DNA of 12,055 nucleotides from Deltaproteobacteria bacterium (GTDB lineage Bacteria > Desulfobacterota > Anaeroferrophillalia > Anaeroferrophillales > Tharpellaceae), in NCBI GenBank assembly GCA_030595135.1, contig JAUVDU010000013.1:1-12055 (forward strand). Direction: 5' to 3'. The notes below the pieces were generated by a model. That model was not told where the DNA came from. It saw nothing but the letters and a program-made list of their open reading frames with translations, and made no database searches. The position numbers and the translations under genes were made by a program. Below, piece after piece: positions 1 through 5,961 of the stretch (positions are counted from its first letter, which is position 1; every line of letters begins with the position of its first letter).

Positions 1-214
1 CGATCAACCAACTGCCGATCAGCAGCACCTTTTCCACCGCCCCGTCACCCCACCATAAACCCAATGGTACGACAATCAGCAACAGATAGACCTCTTGGCG
101 AAAAGCCTGCTCGTGTTGAAAGGCGGCCCGTAAGCCGGCCAACGAATAACCGGTCGCCCGCCAAAGGCGGCTACCGGCCTGCTTCAGAGTTTGTTTAATT
201 TCTTCTTTTTTCAT
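1..214 (-). CDS. dgkA: Diacylglycerol kinase, 5' part (runs off the window)
   Basis: The reverse strand reads from ATG at 214-212 through 71 open codons to the window edge, beginning MKKEEIKQTLKQAG and continuing with RATGYSLAGLRAAF, HEQAFRQE and a hydrophobic stretch. This is the N-terminal pattern of small trimeric prokaryotic diacylglycerol kinases (DgkA), about 120 residues long: an amphipathic surface helix, then an acidic E-x-A-F-R-x-E segment near the active site, then the first membrane helix. The enzyme phosphorylates diacylglycerol to phosphatidic acid at the inner membrane and so recycles lipid left over from envelope synthesis. An in-frame TGA about eight codons upstream fixes this ATG as the start. 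The Shine-Dalgarno is weak. The gene is divergent from the LPS-kinase-like gene at 401. The family call is fairly sure; the C-terminal two helices are outside the window. Confidence 0.88.
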   Translation of the reverse strand, partial: MKKEEIKQTLKQAGSRLWRATGYSLAGLRAAFQHEQAFRQEVYLLLIVVPLGLWWGDGAVEKVLLIGSWLI

Positions 215-309
215 AATAATAACCAGTTGTATCCGAGTTCAATTTTGATAGTATTATTTTCTTGATCACAATTTAACATAGGTGACTGTTAGAGAATAGC
301 AATTTTTTT

Positions 310-327
310 GTAACTGTTCAGGTGTCC
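310..327 (+). repeat. Possible solo terminal repeat of the MITE family
   Basis: The bases GTAACTGTTCAGG match the terminal inverted repeat of the two intact elements (GTAACTATTCAGG) at 12 of 13 positions. They follow directly on a run of seven T, similar to the A/T-tract targets of the intact copies. No matching right end or target duplication was found, so this is at most a relic. The rest of the 215-400 gap shows no gene and no clear promoter. Confidence 0.3.
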
Positions 328-400
328 AGATGGTTGCAATCTAAAGAGTTTTCATGTAAGTAGTGAACTCAAATTTCCAGCAACCTCAACCAAACTTAAA

Positions 401-1162
401 ATGTCACGCCAAATCATTACCACAGCAACCCCTTTACCTCCCCCCTGGCATGAACTCCACTACGAAGAGATCATGACCCGCTCCGGCGGCCGGCTGATCA
501 ACGACGGTCGTTCATCCCGGGTATATCGCTTTGTTGACGGGGAGAACGTCTGTTTTCTTAAACGCTACACTTACCGAAAGATTCACTGGCAACATTGCTG
601 GCAAAAGTCACAGGTTCGCCGGGAATATGAAAACCTGAAAAAAATCGAGCAGAGTGATCTGGGCTGCAGAACAATTGAGATTCTCGCTTATGGAGAACAG
701 CGCCGATGCCGAGTCTTAATCGATGCTTTTCTTTTGAGCCATGAGGTCGATGGCGGTGAAAGCCTCGCCCTCTTCCTGAGCTTAAACAGTGATCATCCAC
801 AACGAAAAATAGTGCTTGAAAAATTGTTCCGACTGGGTAAAGAGATTATTAAAAGTGGACTGGCAATTACGGATCTCTTTTTTCGCAATATCGTCGTCGT
901 GCCGGAAGATGCTGAACTTTATCTACTTGACGTTCAGCGTTGTGACCGCAACCGACGCCGGGCCCGGATGAAATCATACCCTCAATACTGGTCCAACATT
1001 CTTCTATTCTGTACGCCGGTGGAGCAGAAACTGGCGGCCGAAACAGTGCTGCCCCACCTGCCATATGACCTCAAAGAGCTAACCAAAAGAGCGCAGCAAT
1101 TTATCCCTAAAGAGAAAAAAAGGAAAGCGGCCGAACTGGCCGCTTTCTCAGAGCTGACATGA
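401..1162 (+). CDS. WaaP/KdkA-family (Kdo/LPS-kinase-like) protein
   Basis: This 253-residue cytoplasmic protein has the plan of the protein-kinase-like LPS kinases (WaaP/KdkA/InaA). There is a probable ATP-binding Lys54 in CFLKRY, a helix-C-type Glu around residue 76 in RREYENL, a catalytic-loop-like segment ITDLFFRNIVV with Asp158 and Asn163, and a metal-binding Asp177 in LYLLDVQR that replaces the DFG motif. The usual H-G/R-D of the catalytic loop is degenerate here: residues 156-157 are I-T. Family members phosphorylate Kdo or heptose of the LPS core at the inner leaflet, but the exact acceptor cannot be read from sequence. No Shine-Dalgarno precedes ATG 401. The gene is 25 nt upstream of the ICMT-like gene, suggesting a shared transcript. 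Its last codons contain a perfect 10-bp hairpin (1123-1147). The family is likely; activity is less certain because of the loop divergence. Confidence 0.72.
   Translation: MSRQIITTATPLPPPWHELHYEEIMTRSGGRLINDGRSSRVYRFVDGENVCFLKRYTYRKIHWQHCWQKSQVRREYENLKKIEQSDLGCRTIEILAYGEQRRCRVLIDAFLLSHEVDGGESLALFLSLNSDHPQRKIVLEKLFRLGKEIIKSGLAITDLFFRNIVVVPEDAELYLLDVQRCDRNRRRARMKSYPQYWSNILLFCTPVEQKLAAETVLPHLPYDLKELTKRAQQFIPKEKKRKAAELAAFSELT
1123..1147 (-). terminator. Perfect hairpin, terminator-like on the minus strand
   Basis: GAAAGCGGCC (1123-1132) and GGCCGCTTTC (1138-1147) form a perfect 10-bp stem with a 5-nt loop inside the last codons of the kinase-like gene. Read on the minus strand, the stem is followed by a pyrimidine tract with seven T, the layout of an intrinsic terminator. 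Read on the plus strand, only TTTCTC lies in the stem and no U-tract follows. It may block antisense transcription, or it may be incidental. Confidence 0.4.
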
Positions 1163-1187
1163 CACCATAATAAAGGAAAAAATCAAA

Positions 1188-1760
1188 ATGGAAACCATCA
1201 TCGCAAAAATCTACGACCTCTTTAACAACCCCGAACTGCGTGGCAAGTTGCTCACCTATCGCTGGCCCCTGACAATTACCATCCTGATCATTCTCTCACT
1301 GCTCATGAAACCGCAGTACTTCTGGCTTGGCCTACTCATCTCACTAGCCGGAGAAGCTCTTCAGGTCTGGTGTTTTGCCGCTTTGCACAAGAAAAAGGAG
1401 CTCGCCAACACAGGTCCATACGCCGCTGTCAGAAACCCGATGTATATTGGCCGCTACTTTCTCATTCTGGGGATAGTCGCCATTACCGGCAACCTCTTTT
1501 TGATGATTATTTTCAGTCTCATCTACTATTTTTACATGGTCAACCGGGTGCAGCGAGAGGAGGAGGTCTTAAAAGAGATTTTTGGCGAGGCCTACCAGGA
1601 TTACTGTAATCAGACCAATCGTTTTATACCCGCCTGGCAAGGAGTTAATAAAGAGACAATACGCTATTTCAGGTGGGATCTGTTTTTTAAAAACAATGCC
1701 CACTTGAATCTACTTTCGGTAATTGTCGGTTACCTGATCGTCTACAGTTGGCTTTTTTGA
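1188..1760 (+). CDS. Isoprenylcysteine carboxyl methyltransferase (ICMT)-like membrane methyltransferase
   Basis: A 190-residue integral membrane protein. Hydrophobic segments lie at about 26-40, 45-66, 90-117 and 172-190. The family signature is clear: GPYAAVRNPMYIG at 76-88 (SAM-binding G-P-Y-x-x-x-R-N-P), followed by REEEVLKEIFGEAYQDY at 123-139 and a C-terminal RFIP. This is the conserved C-terminal core of the ICMT/phospholipid methyltransferase (PEMT) superfamily. Bacterial members methylate lipids or other small membrane substrates; the substrate here is unknown. ATG 1188 is preceded by AAGGA at a slightly long spacing. The TGA stop (1758-1760) is partly supplied by the end of an inserted MITE; removing the element restores ...SWLF followed by TAA, so the C-terminus is unaltered. 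The gene sits between an LPS-kinase-like protein and a MATE exporter, which suggests an envelope-modification role (inference). Confidence 0.78.
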   Translation: METIIAKIYDLFNNPELRGKLLTYRWPLTITILIILSLLMKPQYFWLGLLISLAGEALQVWCFAALHKKKELANTGPYAAVRNPMYIGRYFLILGIVAITGNLFLMIIFSLIYYFYMVNRVQREEEVLKEIFGEAYQDYCNQTNRFIPAWQGVNKETIRYFRWDLFFKNNAHLNLLSVIVGYLIVYSWLF

Positions 1761-1896
1761 ACTATTCAGGCACTAAGTGAGAAGCACCGTATATTGATGA
1801 ATTTCCGTAAATTCCGAGGACATAACCCGGTTCTCCGAAGGAAATCGGGATTGTGTCCCCGGAATTTACGGATTAGCTGAATAGTTACGCTTTTTT
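1751..1896. mobile_element. 130-bp IS66-type MITE, copy 1, with 8-bp target duplication
   Basis: The element spans 1759-1888. Its ends are GAACTATTCAG on the left (one T shorter than the consensus) and CTGAATAGTTAC on the right, which is the reverse complement of GTAACTATTCAG. Direct repeats GCTTTTTT flank it at 1751-1758 and 1889-1896. It has no coding capacity. Its centre is a long hairpin in which TCCGTAAATTCCG (1804-1816) pairs perfectly with CGGAATTTACGGA (1860-1872), extended by imperfect GGACATAACCCG/CGGGATTGTGTCC arms. GTAA-starting ends and 8-bp duplications are known traits of IS66-family insertion sequences, so this is probably a non-autonomous derivative. It is nearly the same as the copy at 5958-6087. 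It lies between the ICMT-like and MATE genes and may act as a terminator or RNA-stability hairpin. Confidence 0.88.
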
Positions 1897-1914
1897 AAAA
1901 AAGGGGTTCTGCAA

Positions 1915-1983
1915 ATCAACCAACGACTGGGAAAATTAGCTCAGGCTCCGCGCCGGGCCCTTTTTCGTCTGGCCTGGCCGACC
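1915..1983 (+). other. MATE N-terminal coding extension lacking a canonical start
   Basis: Upstream of the first usable TTG/ATG of the MATE gene, the same frame stays open back to the TAG at 1882-1884. It encodes NQRLGKLAQAPRRALFRLAWP, the typical amphipathic lead-in and start of helix 1 of MATE proteins. No ATG, GTG or TTG occurs in this stretch. The codon at 1915 is ATC, placed 8 nt after the purine-rich AAAAAAGGGG, exactly where a start codon would be expected. CTG at 1909 is an alternative but lies too close to the ribosome-binding site. Either the start was lost (ATG to ATC), or a non-standard start is used, or there is a base error. Confidence 0.55.
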
Positions 1984-3258
1984 TTGATGGCGACCATGGT
2001 GCAAACCATGTACAACCTTGTCGACACCGCGTATATCGGACGCTTGGGAACAGCGCCGCTGGCGGCCCTGACGTTCTCTTTCCCTCTCTTTTTCACGTTG
2101 GTCTCATTTAATATCGGCATGGGGGTGGGCCTTAACTCGACAGTTGCCCGCCTCCTCGGTGCCGGCAACGAAAAGGCGGCCGCGAATACGGCCCTGCATG
2201 GAATTGCCAGTTCACTGCTATGTGCGACTTTCCTCTTTCTGACAGTCGAGATTTTTCTCGATCCCTTACTGACAATTCTCGGGGCTGAAATGGAAGTCCA
2301 CAAACTGGCGGGTGACTATATGCGGATCATTGCCGTCGGGGTTTTTCTGATGTTTCCGATGTACGCCATCAACAGTATTTTTACGGCCCAGGGTGACACC
2401 GTTACCCCGATGAAACTTCAGTTTTTCACCCTTTTTCTCAACTTAGGCCTTGACCCGCTCTTTATCTTCACATTCAAACTCGGCATTAAGGGAGCCGCCA
2501 TCGCCACCGACATTGCCCTGCTGGCCGGTTTACTTCTGGCGATCTTCTACCTGAAACACCGCTCCGCCCTGCATCTTGGTCGCAAAGTCTGGCATTTCTC
2601 TTGGGCCACGATCAAAGAGATCTTTGCCATCGGCCTGCCGGCGAGCTTGACCATGCTCCTGATGGCCGTCTACATGATGGTCATCAACCGCCTGATTTCC
2701 GGATACGGCACCGACACCGTAGCGGCGTTAGGACTGGTCACCCGGATAGACAGTGCCGTCATTATTCCGATGGTCGCCTTTTCAGTTGCTTTGCTGACCC
2801 TGAGCGCCCTCTTTTACGGTGCCGGGCGTATTCAACTGCTTCGTGAGATCATCAATTTTGCGATTTTAGTCAATGTCGGTTTTGCCTTAATTTGTTCTCT
2901 TTTTATGTTTATCTGGCCCCACTTTTTTCTGCGTTTTTTTACCAACGAGGCCGAACCTCTGCGCCTGGCGTCCGCCTATCTGCGCCTTGAAGTATTGTGT
3001 TTTCCGTTTATGGCAATAACCATCTCGGCCAACCGTACCTTACAAGGTTTGGGTTTAAGCTTGCCCGGCCTGGCGATTAACGGAGCCCGCCTCTTTGTTG
3101 TCGCTCTGCCGCTGGCTGCTATTTTTATTATCTATCTCGAATGCGATTTTCGCATGGTCGCTATCGCCGGACTCTGCGGCAGCCTGACTTCAGCCACCAT
3201 CGCCAGCCTCTGGCTCAAAAAAACCCTGACGCGAATCGAAAACCGGGAAAGTACCTAA
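1984..3258 (+). CDS. MATE-family multidrug/cation antiporter
   Basis: The open frame encodes a polytopic membrane protein with about 12 hydrophobic helices in two similar halves. The first half starts with MVQTMYNLVDTAYIGRLGT, the classic helix-1 signature of MATE exporters (MatE domain). It continues with the loop motif VARLLGAGNEKAA, and the second half carries an equivalent pattern near LPASLTMLLMAVYMMVINR. MATE proteins export cationic drugs or metabolites in exchange for Na+ or H+; the substrate cannot be told here. Using TTG 1984 or ATG 1987 gives 424 or 423 residues but cuts into helix 1, whereas homology-like sequence extends to about 1915, giving about 447 residues, the usual family length. 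A MITE sits directly upstream. Before that insertion the gene would have followed the ICMT-like gene by about 17 nt. The stop overlaps that of the convergent porin gene. The family is clear; the start is unresolved. Confidence 0.85.
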   Translation: MMATMVQTMYNLVDTAYIGRLGTAPLAALTFSFPLFFTLVSFNIGMGVGLNSTVARLLGAGNEKAAANTALHGIASSLLCATFLFLTVEIFLDPLLTILGAEMEVHKLAGDYMRIIAVGVFLMFPMYAINSIFTAQGDTVTPMKLQFFTLFLNLGLDPLFIFTFKLGIKGAAIATDIALLAGLLLAIFYLKHRSALHLGRKVWHFSWATIKEIFAIGLPASLTMLLMAVYMMVINRLISGYGTDTVAALGLVTRIDSAVIIPMVAFSVALLTLSALFYGAGRIQLLREIINFAILVNVGFALICSLFMFIWPHFFLRFFTNEAEPLRLASAYLRLEVLCFPFMAITISANRTLQGLGLSLPGLAINGARLFVVALPLAAIFIIYLECDFRMVAIAGLCGSLTSATIASLWLKKTLTRIENREST

Positions 3259-4679
3259 AACTTGTAACGCACATGAAAAGTACTTACAAAAATATCTTCA
3301 TCACTGCTACCGTCACGCTGGTCCACTTCCCAAAAATCCATAGCGTCGCTACTAAACAGGTAACCGGCATTAATTGCAAATTCCAGATTATCGTAAATTT
3401 TGTATTTCATGAAAGCATCGATTTCAATCCCGACTTCATCCTCTCTTCTCTTTTTACCACTGTCATCAAGGTAGACAATATCTTCGGCCGTTAACATATA
3501 CATTGCCGCCGTACAAAAAGAGAGTTTTTTGCTGAATTTATAATCAAAGGCCAGCTTGTTCATGATAAAACCTTTATCAAGCAGATAGTCTTTTTCCGTG
3601 AAATAATCATCTTCAGTCGACATCGCTTTAAAAATACAGATATTGTCTTTACGATCAATATCAACCGCCATAAAAGCGTCAAAATCACTGTCACTACCAT
3701 CATCGTCGCCGGAAGCGTACCAGAAAGTGTAGGTAAATTTCATTTTATTAATCTTGTAACCAATGTCAACATGGGCCAGCCAGGCACTTACATCGAAATC
3801 TTCGTTAACTCGACCCTTGTTATAATCCCAGCCGTTGTAAGACTCTTTAAAATTGGCATCATCAACGCTGCCGGTCTGATACATGAGATCCCAATTAAGA
3901 AACATTGAACCAACATTGGCCTTACCATCCGTACCAATCGTAAAGAGGCTGAGATCATACTCGTTTTTAAATTTTTTCACTTCATAATTTTGCGAGGTGA
4001 TCGTACTAAAGTTTGCCGGGTCACTCTTGTCAGGGTCTCCGTTAAAGTAGAGCCCAAAAATACCGACACTGATATCTTGAGTCGGTTTAAAGTTAACCCG
4101 AACATAAAAAGCGTCAAGATCTTCAACATCATCATCATCATCTTGAACCGGATCCCGATAAGGTCGTAACCAGGCCAATTTCAAATTAACCGGCCCCGCC
4201 GCGATATCAGACGTCACCCCCATGATCGTCTCTTTCCAGAAATAGGAATTTACATTAAAAGGTTGCAGACCCATACGAATTCGGGCTTTACTTTCAAGCC
4301 ACGGTAACTGAAAATCAGTGTAGAGCCAACGAGTTTCAAGGTTGATGCCATCACCGGAGTAGCTCCCGCCCACACTTTTGCCGACACTACCAGGTTTACC
4401 ATACTCAAGAGAACCAACCTCCCAAGCCCAGACACCTCTAACTTTATCATCATTAGTTGCCGCATTAAACCACATCCGGTACTTGGTTTCACCCCAGGTT
4501 TCCGACGAGCTCCCGTCATGCAAAACCCCTTTCTCGGCATTCAACCAATCATTATGATTGGTGTAGACCATGAAACGGTTATTAAAATCACCCTTAATTT
4601 TAACGTCTGCAGCCAAGGCTGGAACAGCTATAATCACCAGTAGTAGAACAATTGTCAAAAGCACCATTCTTTTTCTCAT
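3255..4679 (-). CDS. Outer-membrane beta-barrel porin-like protein
   Basis: A 474-residue exported protein. A signal peptide (MRKRMVLLTI..., hydrophobic core to about residue 22) ends in ALAA, with the mature chain from about Asp25. Many alternating amphipathic strands follow, such as RFMVYT, KARIRMGLQPF and LEFAINAGYLF. The last residue is Phe in FHVRYKF, the usual outer-membrane insertion signal recognised by the BAM machinery. Two strongly acidic stretches (residues 180-189, with five Asp encoded by five GAT repeats, and about 325-335, DDDGSDSDFD) are probably surface or pore loops. ATG at 4679-4677 was chosen over the upstream ATG because AGGAGG precedes it at good spacing and the signal peptide begins there. 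It is divergent from the nickel operon and convergent with the MATE gene (stops overlap). No specific porin family was recognised; diffusion of small solutes or ions is the likely role. Confidence 0.75.
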   Translation of the reverse strand: MRKRMVLLTIVLLLVIIAVPALAADVKIKGDFNNRFMVYTNHNDWLNAEKGVLHDGSSSETWGETKYRMWFNAATNDDKVRGVWAWEVGSLEYGKPGSVGKSVGGSYSGDGINLETRWLYTDFQLPWLESKARIRMGLQPFNVNSYFWKETIMGVTSDIAAGPVNLKLAWLRPYRDPVQDDDDDVEDLDAFYVRVNFKPTQDISVGIFGLYFNGDPDKSDPANFSTITSQNYEVKKFKNEYDLSLFTIGTDGKANVGSMFLNWDLMYQTGSVDDANFKESYNGWDYNKGRVNEDFDVSAWLAHVDIGYKINKMKFTYTFWYASGDDDGSDSDFDAFMAVDIDRKDNICIFKAMSTEDDYFTEKDYLLDKGFIMNKLAFDYKFSKKLSFCTAAMYMLTAEDIVYLDDSGKKRREDEVGIEIDAFMKYKIYDNLEFAINAGYLFSSDAMDFWEVDQRDGSSDEDIFVSTFHVRYKF

Positions 4680-4922
4680 TTTCTCCTCCTGTAAAATGGT
4701 TTGCTTCATTTTTATTTCGTTTTTGACGTAACCCTAAAAAGTCTTAGTCCCTCAAGATTCAATAGTATAAATATTAATATAAATAGATACTTAGAGCTGG
4801 CATCATATGTAAAACATAGCATAAGATGACAGCTTTTCATACTTTTTTTATAAATTATTTTTGCAGCTATTCAGGCATCCATAAATCCGAATAGTTAAGT
4901 TAATAAAAAACCTTTCAAACAC
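4680..4922. other. AT-rich divergent intergenic region
   Basis: This stretch separates the porin gene (minus) from the nickel-operon promoter (plus). It contains the strong AGGAGG ribosome-binding site of the porin near 4681-4689 and an AT-rich zone around 4760-4860 with several possible minus-strand -10 boxes, none convincing. A short MITE relic lies at 4863-4898. No gene is visible on either strand, and no clear repressor palindrome (for example a NikR-type dyad) was found. Confidence 0.5.
4863..4898. repeat. Internally deleted relic of the MITE family
   Basis: Left-end-like GCAGCTATTCAGG and right-end-like CCGAATAGTTAA, each with about two changes from the intact ends (GTAACTATTCAGG and CTGAATAGTTAC), face each other across only about 11 bp. 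The hairpin core is absent and no 8-bp target duplication remains. It appears to be an old or internally deleted copy lying just upstream of the nickel-operon promoter. Confidence 0.5.
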
Positions 4923-4951
4923 TTGACATTTTCTCAAATACAAGCTAGCAA
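4923..4951 (+). promoter_or_regulatory. Candidate promoter of the nickel-transport operon
   Basis: A perfect -35 box TTGACA (4923-4928) is followed after 17 bp by TAGCAA (4946-4951), a weak -10 match. Transcription from here would give a leader of roughly 220 nt before nikK. It is the best sigma-70-like pair between the MITE relic and nikK. The weak -10 leaves room for an activator or an alternative site. Confidence 0.4.
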
Positions 4952-4963
4952 CAAGCGCAATAG

Positions 4964-4979
4964 GCATGCTGAAGCGTGC
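4964..4979 (+). promoter_or_regulatory. Leader hairpin with UGAA loop
   Basis: GCATGC (4964-4969) pairs with GCGTGC (4974-4979) around the tetraloop TGAA, with one G-U pair, and is followed by four T. It lies at the predicted 5' end of the nickel-operon leader. It could stabilise the transcript or form part of a regulatory fold. Confidence 0.35.
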
Positions 4980-5074
4980 TTTTACGAAGCGGATATATTT
5001 TATTCACCTTAACCCAAATTTGACCAGCTAACCTCAACAATAGATACATCGGCCCTTGAAGGCCAGGAACCGGC

Positions 5075-5126
5075 ACCACGAAGGTGTGGATATTATAAAA
5101 ATATCCCGCTCTCGTGGTTTTTTTTT
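5075..5126 (+). terminator. Candidate attenuator in the nikK leader
   Basis: ACCACGA (5075-5081) pairs perfectly with TCGTGGT (5112-5118). Nested inside is a second perfect 7-bp stem, GGATATT (5088-5094) with AATATCC (5100-5106), closed by a 5-nt loop. Nine consecutive T (5118-5126) follow. This is the form of an intrinsic terminator placed about 50 nt before the nikK start, within its own leader. A competing pairing exists: CACC (5074-5077) with GGTG (5083-5086) would use up part of the terminator's 5' arm. That arrangement fits transcription attenuation of the transporter operon, possibly by a metal or cofactor. No known riboswitch consensus was recognised with confidence. Confidence 0.55.
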
Positions 5127-5178
5127 GCCTACTCGGCAAAATTATTTTAATGCATCAATTAAGATCCTGGAGGAAACA

Positions 5179-5961
5179 ATGTTAAAATTTACCATCTCCT
5201 TAAGTACAGTGTTATTTTTTCTTCTCCTGATTTCCGGATCAGCAACCGCCCATTTCGGCATGCTCATCCCTTCCGACAACATGGTTATGCAGGGCGACAA
5301 TCGCACTATCAAACTGAACTTGAGTTTCTCGCATCCCTTTGAACAGGTCGGCATGAAGCTTTCAAAGCTTCAACATTTTGCCGTCCGCCATGGCGGCGTC
5401 ACCCATGACCTGAGCAGCACTTTAAGCCCGGCCACGATCATGGATCATCCAGCTTTAAGCTGTGACTACGCCATCAAACGTCCCGGTATCTATCAATTTT
5501 TCATGGAACCGACGCCCTATTGGGAACCGGCCGAAGACTGCTTTATCATCCATTATACCAAAACCGTGGTGGCCGCCTTCGGTGACGACGAAGGTTGGGA
5601 CGAAGAACTCGGCTTGAAAACTGAAATCGTGCCCCAAACCAAGCCTTTCGGCCTTTATCAAGGCAATCTTTTCCAAGGCATCGTCAAGGTCGACGGTAAA
5701 CCGGCAGCTTATGCCGAAGTTGAAGTCGAGTATTACAATGAAACGGGAACGGCCCAAGCCCCAAGCAACTATATGATTACCCAAACCATCAAGGCCGACG
5801 CCAACGGCCTCTTCAGTTACGCCGTACCCAAAGCCGGATGGTGGGGCTTTGCCGCCCTCAGTACGGCACAAACAAAGCTTCCTCGCAACGGCGTTGATAA
5901 AGAGGTTGAATTGGGGGCCGTAATCTGGGTTCATTTCGAGCCCTGGCAAGAAAAAAAGTAA
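5179..5961 (+). CDS. nikK: NikK-type periplasmic nickel-transport auxiliary protein (DUF4198)
   Basis: A 260-residue exported protein of the DUF4198 type that accompanies NikM-type nickel ECF transporters. The signal peptide (MLKFTISLSTVLFFLLLISG) ends in SATA, so the mature chain should begin HFGMLIPS; a His straight after the cleavage site is typical of this family. Other features are an acidic middle part and a beta-sandwich-like C-terminal region with KVDGKPAAYAEVEVEY, GLFSYAVPKAGWWGF and a final aromatic and charged segment. It probably captures or hands on Ni2+ (or Co2+) in the periplasm. ATG 5179 was chosen over an upstream in-frame ATG because TGGAGG precedes it and the signal peptide starts there. 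The TAA stop lies inside a MITE; without the element the end would be the same QEKK, then TGA. It is separated from nikM by that MITE and a 41-codon ORF. Confidence 0.8.
   Translation: MLKFTISLSTVLFFLLLISGSATAHFGMLIPSDNMVMQGDNRTIKLNLSFSHPFEQVGMKLSKLQHFAVRHGGVTHDLSSTLSPATIMDHPALSCDYAIKRPGIYQFFMEPTPYWEPAEDCFIIHYTKTVVAAFGDDEGWDEELGLKTEIVPQTKPFGLYQGNLFQGIVKVDGKPAAYAEVEVEYYNETGTAQAPSNYMITQTIKADANGLFSYAVPKAGWWGFAALSTAQTKLPRNGVDKEVELGAVIWVHFEPWQEKK

Noticed and set aside
4680..4709. Porin start ten codons upstream (4709 on the minus strand)
   Set aside because: That stretch includes the AGGAGG ribosome-binding site of the inner ATG, and the signal peptide properly starts at 4679.
5040..5080. Cobalamin riboswitch upstream of the transporter operon
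   Set aside because: Only a B12-box-like strand (GCCAGGAACCGGC, one base short) is present. The conserved GGTG-x-AA-x-TCC-type core and the other aptamer strands are absent in the preceding 120 nt.
5056..5178. Longer nikK start at 5056
   Set aside because: The extra 41 codons run through the attenuator hairpin and its T-tract and have no coding character. ATG 5179 has a strong ribosome-binding site and begins a clear signal peptide.
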